A DNA stretch of 64,000 nt from NCBI GenBank assembly GCA_963704975.1, contig CAVPIK010000031.1, forward strand, positions 272,601 through 336,600, written 5' to 3'. A model generated the notes under the pieces. It did not search any database. It worked only from the letters and a program-made list of their open reading frames with translations, and was not told the origin of the DNA. The position numbers were made by a program, and so were the translations under genes. The stretch comes from JAGNDO01 sp963704975 (GTDB lineage Bacteria; Chloroflexota; Anaerolineae; Caldilineales; Caldilineaceae). Positions within the stretch are counted from its first letter, which is position 1. Every line of letters starts with the position of its first letter. Below are positions 59,735 to 64,000 of the stretch, piece by piece.

Positions 59735-60114
59735 AGGTTGAACTCCTGAAACGTGAAACGTGTTGCGTTCGCTAATTGCGATCCGCTGTGCCAGTATAAC
59801 ATTGGGGAACCCTGGGGATCAATCTGCGGGGATGTGTTTGGGGTGCGTCATGGTTTTGGAAACAAAATGGACAATCCCGGAAAGGGCCGGTTCTTGCTGG
59901 GTTGAGGTAGATTCGTTGGCCCATTCCGGGATTGGAGGGCGATCTCCCTCTTTCCGGGAATGGGCCAAGGCTATCCACTCGACCCAAGCAAGAACCGGCC
60001 CTTTCCCGGAATGCCCAATCGCATCCTACGCCAGCGTCTTACGCCCAGACGTGCTATAATGAATGGCAGAATCCGAACATCCTTTCTGCCATTCGCCCAT
60101 TCGCCATTCACTCA
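59735..60114. other. Intergenic region between sdaAB and dinB
   Basis: Divergent promoter region without a supported gene. It holds CGTGAAA words, a 140-bp imperfect palindrome (59872-60012) and a TATAAT hexamer at 60055-60060, which lacks a good -35. Directly before the dinB ATG are CCATTCGCCCATTCGCCATT words. No ribosome site is visible before dinB. Confidence 0.55.
59872..60012. repeat. 140-bp imperfect palindrome, MITE-like
   Basis: The arms (about 59872-59930 and 59951-60012) are roughly 85% complementary and contain GGAAAGGGCCGGTTCTTGC and its complement. The central loop holds GGAGG...CTCCC. It has no coding capacity. Confidence 0.8.
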
Positions 60115-61353
60115 ATGAACCGCAAGATCATTCACCTAGATTTAGATGCCTTTTTCTGTTCCGTAGAAATGCTGCGGGACCCGTCTCTACGCGGGAAGGC
60201 GTTTGCCGTGGGCGGCACGCCGGAGGGGCGGGGGGTGGTGGCGTCCTGTTCGTATCCGGCCCGGGCGGCGGGGGTGCATTCGGCCATGCCCATGAGCCAG
60301 GCGTTGAAGCTCTGCCCCAATCTGCTGATCGTGGACCATCACTTCGACCTCTATCACCGGGGGTCCAAGGCGGTGATGGAGCGGCTGCACGCCCTCACCC
60401 CGTTGGTGGAGCAGATCTCCATCGACGAGGCATTTTTGGACGTGACTGCCCGATCAGAATCTGGGGAAGAGTTGGCCCGGCAGCTTCAGGAAACGATCCT
60501 CGGCGAACTTCTTCTGCCTTGCTCTGTCGGGGTGGCGAGCAACAAATTGGTGGCCAAAATCGCCACGGATGTGGGCAAAGACCGGCACAAGGCGGCGTAC
60601 AAGCTGCGCCAGTCCGCCGCGCCACCCGGCACGCCCCAGGAACCGTTGACGCCGCCCAATTCGGTCACCGTGGTGCCACCGGGGACGGAGGCCGCCTTCC
60701 TGGCTCCGCTGTCCAGCCGTGCGTTGTGGGGGGTCGGTCCAAAAACTGGGGAACGGCTGGCCGCTTTGGGCATGCACACCATCGGCGACATCGCCGCCTG
60801 GGACGAGGCGGACCTGGCCCGGCGCTTTGGCAAACATGGGGAGGCGTTGGCCCGTCACGCCAAGGGGATCGACGACCGGCCCATCGTCACCGAATACGAG
60901 ACCAAGTCGGTCAGCCGGGAGACCACCTTCAGCCAGGACGAGACGGACCCGGCCCGGCTGGACGAAACCCTGGTCCATCTGGCCGGGGATGTGGCGAGGC
61001 AGTTGGGGCGCAACGGCTTGCAGGGCACGACCATCAAGCTCAAGATCCGCTGGACCGACTTCACCACCCTCTCCCGCCAGGTCACCTTGGCCCGGCCCAC
61101 GGATGACCGGGAGACCATCACCGCCACGGCCCGCAAATTGTTGGCGGATGTGCGTCAGTCGGGCCAGGCCGTGCGGCTGATCGGCGTGGGCGTCTCCGGC
61201 TTCACGGAGCAGCCCCAACAACTCAGCCTCTTCGACCTCAAGCCGGAGACCGAAAAAGACCTGCGTCTGCGGGAAACCCTCCACCAACTCTGGGCCCGCT
61301 TCGGCCCGGACAGCGTGCATCGGGCCAGTTCCATGCCGACGGATGAAGAGTGA
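60115..61353 (+). CDS. dinB: DNA polymerase IV (Y family)
   Basis: Intact, 412 residues, start ATG 60115 (MNRKIIHLDLDAFFCSVEML). It is an error-prone translesion polymerase. The catalytic acidic residues are in HLDLDAFF and EQISIDEAFLDVTARS. The YSYPARAAGV-like steric region reads ASCSYPARAAGVHSAMPM. The helix-hairpin-helix is GVGPKTGERLAALGMHTIGD, and the little-finger domain contains SVSRETTFSQDETDPARLD. The C-terminus includes the clamp-like QQLSLFDL. No ribosome site is present, since heptamer words occupy the leader. No LexA site is obvious. Confidence 0.93.
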   Translation: MNRKIIHLDLDAFFCSVEMLRDPSLRGKAFAVGGTPEGRGVVASCSYPARAAGVHSAMPMSQALKLCPNLLIVDHHFDLYHRGSKAVMERLHALTPLVEQISIDEAFLDVTARSESGEELARQLQETILGELLLPCSVGVASNKLVAKIATDVGKDRHKAAYKLRQSAAPPGTPQEPLTPPNSVTVVPPGTEAAFLAPLSSRALWGVGPKTGERLAALGMHTIGDIAAWDEADLARRFGKHGEALARHAKGIDDRPIVTEYETKSVSRETTFSQDETDPARLDETLVHLAGDVARQLGRNGLQGTTIKLKIRWTDFTTLSRQVTLARPTDDRETITATARKLLADVRQSGQAVRLIGVGVSGFTEQPQQLSLFDLKPETEKDLRLRETLHQLWARFGPDSVHRASSMPTDEE

Positions 61354-61424
61354 CAAGAGGCGCCATTCATTCTCACTCAACGTCATAGGCTATCAGCATC
61401 GGAAGCGTCCGATGCACAGCCTTG

Positions 61425-61973
61425 TTAAGTTTCAGTTTGTCGATAGATGGTCAAATCAGAATTTGTAGCTACGATTAACGAAGTACCAGTCGGACTAAAC
61501 CCTGCCGCCCTCAGTTCTGACTCTGATCCGATCTTTGTCATGTTGTCATTATGGCCATGCAGAGATCCAAAAACATTAGATCCAGGTTCTACGAGAAACA
61601 ACGACTTCTCTGGCCAGTCCAATTCAGCAATGAAAAGATGCCAACCCGCCTTTGTCGTCACTGGCAATCCGCCGCCAAAGATCCCCGCAACTCTGACCGT
61701 AATTCCTGTAAAATCTCCGATCGCTTCTGCTTCAAGATTGAATTCATCTTCATGGTATTCACTGCGATCCCTAGCGATCTTCTCCCCATTGCAGCAATCA
61801 ACGATTGAACGACCTTGAGAAGAACAAACCAACAGGTAATCCGATCCATCAATCCACCCCACAGACGTGAGTCCACCAATGGCTATTGATGTGACTTCCG
61901 CCCAAGGACTTGGAGGCAGATCAATCGATAGAGATCTCAGCTTGGTGATTACTGGGTGCAGAATAGTGTTCAT
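61425..61973 (-). CDS. Hypothetical protein, unknown function
   Basis: The start is probably ATG 61973 (MNTILHPVITKLRSLSIDLP), with an alternative at 61997. About 182 residues, intact, with lower GC than its neighbours, suggesting a different origin. The sequence alternates short hydrophobic strands (EVTSIAIGGLTSVGWIDGSD; LFLVEPGSNVFGSLHGHND) like a beta-propeller fragment or immunity-type protein. No catalytic motif, signal or membrane segment is visible. I recognise no family. Confidence 0.6.
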   Translation of the reverse strand: MNTILHPVITKLRSLSIDLPPSPWAEVTSIAIGGLTSVGWIDGSDYLLVCSSQGRSIVDCCNGEKIARDRSEYHEDEFNLEAEAIGDFTGITVRVAGIFGGGLPVTTKAGWHLFIAELDWPEKSLFLVEPGSNVFGSLHGHNDNMTKIGSESELRAAGFSPTGTSLIVATNSDLTIYRQTET

Positions 61974-62009
61974 CGAATTTTTCCATTTGATCGGCACTTT
62001 CCCACAAGG

Positions 62010-63278
62010 TTATTCGTTGATCAACTTGCGCTCGACCAGATCGTACAGCCCATAGGCCGCGGCCAGGACTTCGATGGGGTGGCGGCTGGGCAGGTCGGTG
62101 CCGGTTTCGATGTGCCAGCGGCAGGTCTCGGAGGTGCAGGCGGTCATGGTGACGTCGTCGCCCTGGTCGGCCACGAAGTCGAAGAGTTCTTTGCCCACGT
62201 CCATGGCGATCTGGTACTTTTCCTTCTTGTACACATAGGTGCCCGCGCCGCCGCAGCAGGCGGCGTGGCTCTCCCGCACATCCAGGCCGGGGATGAGGCG
62301 CATGATCTCCAGGGCCGGGTTGCCCAGGCGGTGCGCCCGGTATTGGCACGGCGCATGGTAGGGCAGCACCATCTCCACGGGCTGGAAGTCCGTGCGCAGC
62401 GTCCCCTCGTCCCGCCGCTCCCGCAGCCATTCGAAGATGTCCCACACCGCCATTTTGAGGGCGTGGGCGTCCGGGCCGTGCATGTCCAGCATCTCCGGGG
62501 CCTCTTCCTTCAGGGTGAGGGTGCAGCTTGTGCTGGTGCCCACGATCTCGTAGCCCGTCTCCACATAGGGGCCAAGCCAGCGCAGATTGCGCTCGTGATA
62601 GGTCTTGGCCGCGGGGAATTCGGCGTTGTTGAGCAGGGGCAGTCCGCAACAGCCCTGCTCCGGCACGATCACCTCGTAGCCGTTGTGCTCGAAGACGGCC
62701 ATGGCCGCCTTGCCGATAAAGGGCTCGTAATACATGGTGGAACAGCCGTGATAGTAGACCAGCTTTTTGTCCGATTTGAGCCGCTGGCCCGCGGTGCGCT
62801 TGAGCCAGCGGGCATAGGTGCCCTCGGTGCTCCACGTGGGCAACTGGGCACCCTTGGAGATACCCATGACCTTGTCGGCCAAAAAGCGGCTGACCGGATT
62901 TTGCAGGCCAAAGTTGGCCAATTGGGGGGCCAGACTGCCCGCCATGCCCAGCAGATCGCTGCGCCCCAAGAGCCGGTTGCGCAGGGGGATGCCATTGTCG
63001 CGGCCATCTGCGCCCGGGCCCGGGTGTTGATCTCGGTGATCTTCACCCCCGCCGGGCAGACTTCGTTGCAGACCCGGCAGCCGGAGCAGTAGTCCACGGC
63101 GTGGTCCGGGCGTGGTGGGCTGGCCCGCCTCCCGGAAGCGCTGGGCCTGGGGACCGACATATTTGGGGCCGGGGAATTTGTCCGTCACCGCGGCCACGGG
63201 ACAATAGCTGGTGCAGATGTTGCACTTGATGCATTCGTCCAGGCTCAGGCCGACGGATTCCCAGGATGTTGTGTGCAT
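62010..63278 (-). CDS. glpC: Anaerobic glycerol-3-phosphate dehydrogenase subunit C (GlpC-like), two compensating frameshifts
   Basis: Start ATG 63278. GlpC carries electrons from GlpAB to the quinone pool at the membrane. The first [4Fe-4S] motif is CIKCNICTSYCPVAAV. The second (YCSGCRVCNEVCPAGVKITE) is read in another frame between indels near 63118 and 63000, after which the original frame resumes. Two CCG domains follow (YYHGCSTMYYEPFIGKAAMA with EQGCCGLPLL, and PYHAPCQYRAHRLG with AACCGGAGTYVYKKEK). The stop is at 62010-62012. It lies downstream of glpB. Confidence 0.87.
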   Translation of the reverse strand: MHTTSWESVGLSLDECIKCNICTSYCPVAAVTDKFPGPKYVGPQAQRFREAGQPTTPGPRRGLLLRLPGLQRSLPGGGEDHRDQHPGPGADGRDNGIPLRNRLLGRSDLLGMAGSLAPQLANFGLQNPVSRFLADKVMGISKGAQLPTWSTEGTYARWLKRTAGQRLKSDKKLVYYHGCSTMYYEPFIGKAAMAVFEHNGYEVIVPEQGCCGLPLLNNAEFPAAKTYHERNLRWLGPYVETGYEIVGTSTSCTLTLKEEAPEMLDMHGPDAHALKMAVWDIFEWLRERRDEGTLRTDFQPVEMVLPYHAPCQYRAHRLGNPALEIMRLIPGLDVRESHAACCGGAGTYVYKKEKYQIAMDVGKELFDFVADQGDDVTMTACTSETCRWHIETGTDLPSRHPIEVLAAAYGLYDLVERKLINE

Positions 63279-63403
63279 GGTTCGGTGCCTCTCGGTGGGT
63301 CGAAAATTGGTGTGTTACCCGGCCGATCCGGCACTTTCCGCACACAGCGAGGAGATCTGCCGATCTTTGCCCGCTTGGAACGTGAAGTGCCGGGGACGTT
63401 GAC

Positions 63404-64000
63404 CTACGCGCTGACGGCTTGCGCAGTGGCCACGCCGGTGGTGATGGCGATGCCTTCCAGGCTGCGCTGGAGGATGGCGTCGTTGTCGGCGAGCAGGTTG
63501 CCGGCGGCCCACAGGTTGGCGTAGACGGGCTGGCCGCCTTCGGCAGTGGGCTGGAAATTGCGGTTCACGGTCACGCCGCCGGTGAAGACCGGGTGGCCGG
63601 ATGGGCTGAGAAATTGGGGATCGAACCAGGCGCTGCGTTGTTGGGGGATGGTGAGGGGGAGGTCGAAGATCACCTCCCAGGCCCGGCCTGTGTGGTCGCT
63701 GTTGAAGCCGCCGCCCAGGATGCCGCCGGTGGCCAGCAGGTAGGCCCCGGCCCGGTGTTTGAGGGGTCGCCCGCTGGTCTCGGAGGCCACCCATTCGATG
63801 ACGCCGTTGTTGGCTTTGAAGTCGATTACGACCATGTTGGGGTAGACCGAGACGCCCATTTCGCTCAGTTTGCGACGCAGGGCCGCGAAGATCCGCATCC
63901 CCGGCACGCTGGGGGGGAGGGTGGGGATCTCGAAGAGGGTGGCCCCAGTTTGGCTTTGCAGCTCGGCACGAGGACTTGGGCGTGATGGTCCAGGCCCAGA
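63404..64000 (-). CDS. glpB: Anaerobic glycerol-3-phosphate dehydrogenase subunit B (GlpB-like), C-terminal part
   Basis: The N-terminus is beyond the window edge. The visible 190 or so residues include IFAALRRKLSEMGVSVYPNM, HRAGAYLLATGGILGGGFNS and GRAWEVIFDLPLT. The end reads VYANLWAAGNLLADNDAILQ, a flavoprotein FAD-domain closing typical of GlpB. It helps anchor and pass electrons from GlpA to GlpC. One indel near 63920 shifts the upstream part. It is 125 bp before glpC in the same direction, so glpA is expected just outside the window. Confidence 0.8.
   Translation of the reverse strand, partial: SGPGPSRPSPRAELQSQTGATLFEIPTLPPSVPGMRIFAALRRKLSEMGVSVYPNMVVIDFKANNGVIEWVASETSGRPLKHRAGAYLLATGGILGGGFNSDHTGRAWEVIFDLPLTIPQQRSAWFDPQFLSPSGHPVFTGGVTVNRNFQPTAEGGQPVYANLWAAGNLLADNDAILQRSLEGIAITTGVATAQAVSA

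Overview
The window is a high-GC bacterial chromosome segment, most likely from a Chloroflexota member of the Anaerolineae/Caldilineae type. That placement is an inference. It rests on the GC content, lipoproteins with an AAC lipobox followed by Pro/Val/Glu/Thr linkers, abundant sugar and amino-acid ABC transporters, a GlpBC respiratory dehydrogenase, and intergenic space crowded with hairpins. I see no rRNA or tRNA gene.

Many conserved genes are broken by scattered single-base indels: aapJQMP, argG, argJ, the UGT-like glycosyltransferase, the U32 peptidase, ppx and others. Homology continues across each break, and some breaks compensate each other within a short distance. Unpolished long-read consensus is the simplest explanation. 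Broken genes are therefore annotated as single CDS with the breaks described.

Layout. 0-7.2 kb: 3' end of an ISKra4-family transposase gene, an orphan MacB/LolD-like ATPase, and a general L-amino-acid ABC importer (aapJQMP). 7.2-11.7 kb (minus): a YitT-like membrane protein and the arginine genes argG-argJ, with a long structured leader before argG. 11.7-14.5 kb: an intact IS1182-family element whose right end cuts into the last repeat of a CRISPR array. The array has eight spacers, no cas genes in the window, and a good promoter firing into it from the right. 14.6-16.5 kb (minus): ThuA-like and Gfo/Idh/MocA proteins. 16.9-19.0 kb: a lipoprotein with two nearly identical ethylbenzene-dehydrogenase-like haem domains in tandem. 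19.6-21.6 kb: a NarL-type two-component system. 22.4-32.1 kb (minus): a ribose-type operon of a LacI-type repressor with operator and promoter, rbsK, rbsD, two different permeases, a tandem-duplicated fused binding protein, an ATPase and a terminal glycosyltransferase.

32.3-46.5 kb: SLC13 transporter, small hypotheticals, a REP-associated tyrosine transposase (RAYT) followed by a REP array, a U32 peptidase, a TrmJ-like methyltransferase, Yip1 and SdpI membrane proteins, a double-CXXC thioredoxin, serS with its T-box, and a PIN toxin-antitoxin pair. 46.7-64 kb: a Vps62-like protein, half of a polyphosphate kinase, rocD, a nucleotidyltransferase module joined to a lytic transglycosylase gene, ppx, a glycosyltransferase/ATP-grasp pair, serine dehydratase, DNA polymerase IV and glpC/glpB.

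The most striking structural signal is that nearly every gene border carries a hairpin built from a tandem 7-8 bp word and its reverse complement. The word differs from site to site while the architecture stays the same, and several genes take their stop codon, or even their N-terminus, from it. The RAYT/REP array, the orphan CRISPR array, the argG leader RNA and the two in-frame domain duplications are the other items worth following up.
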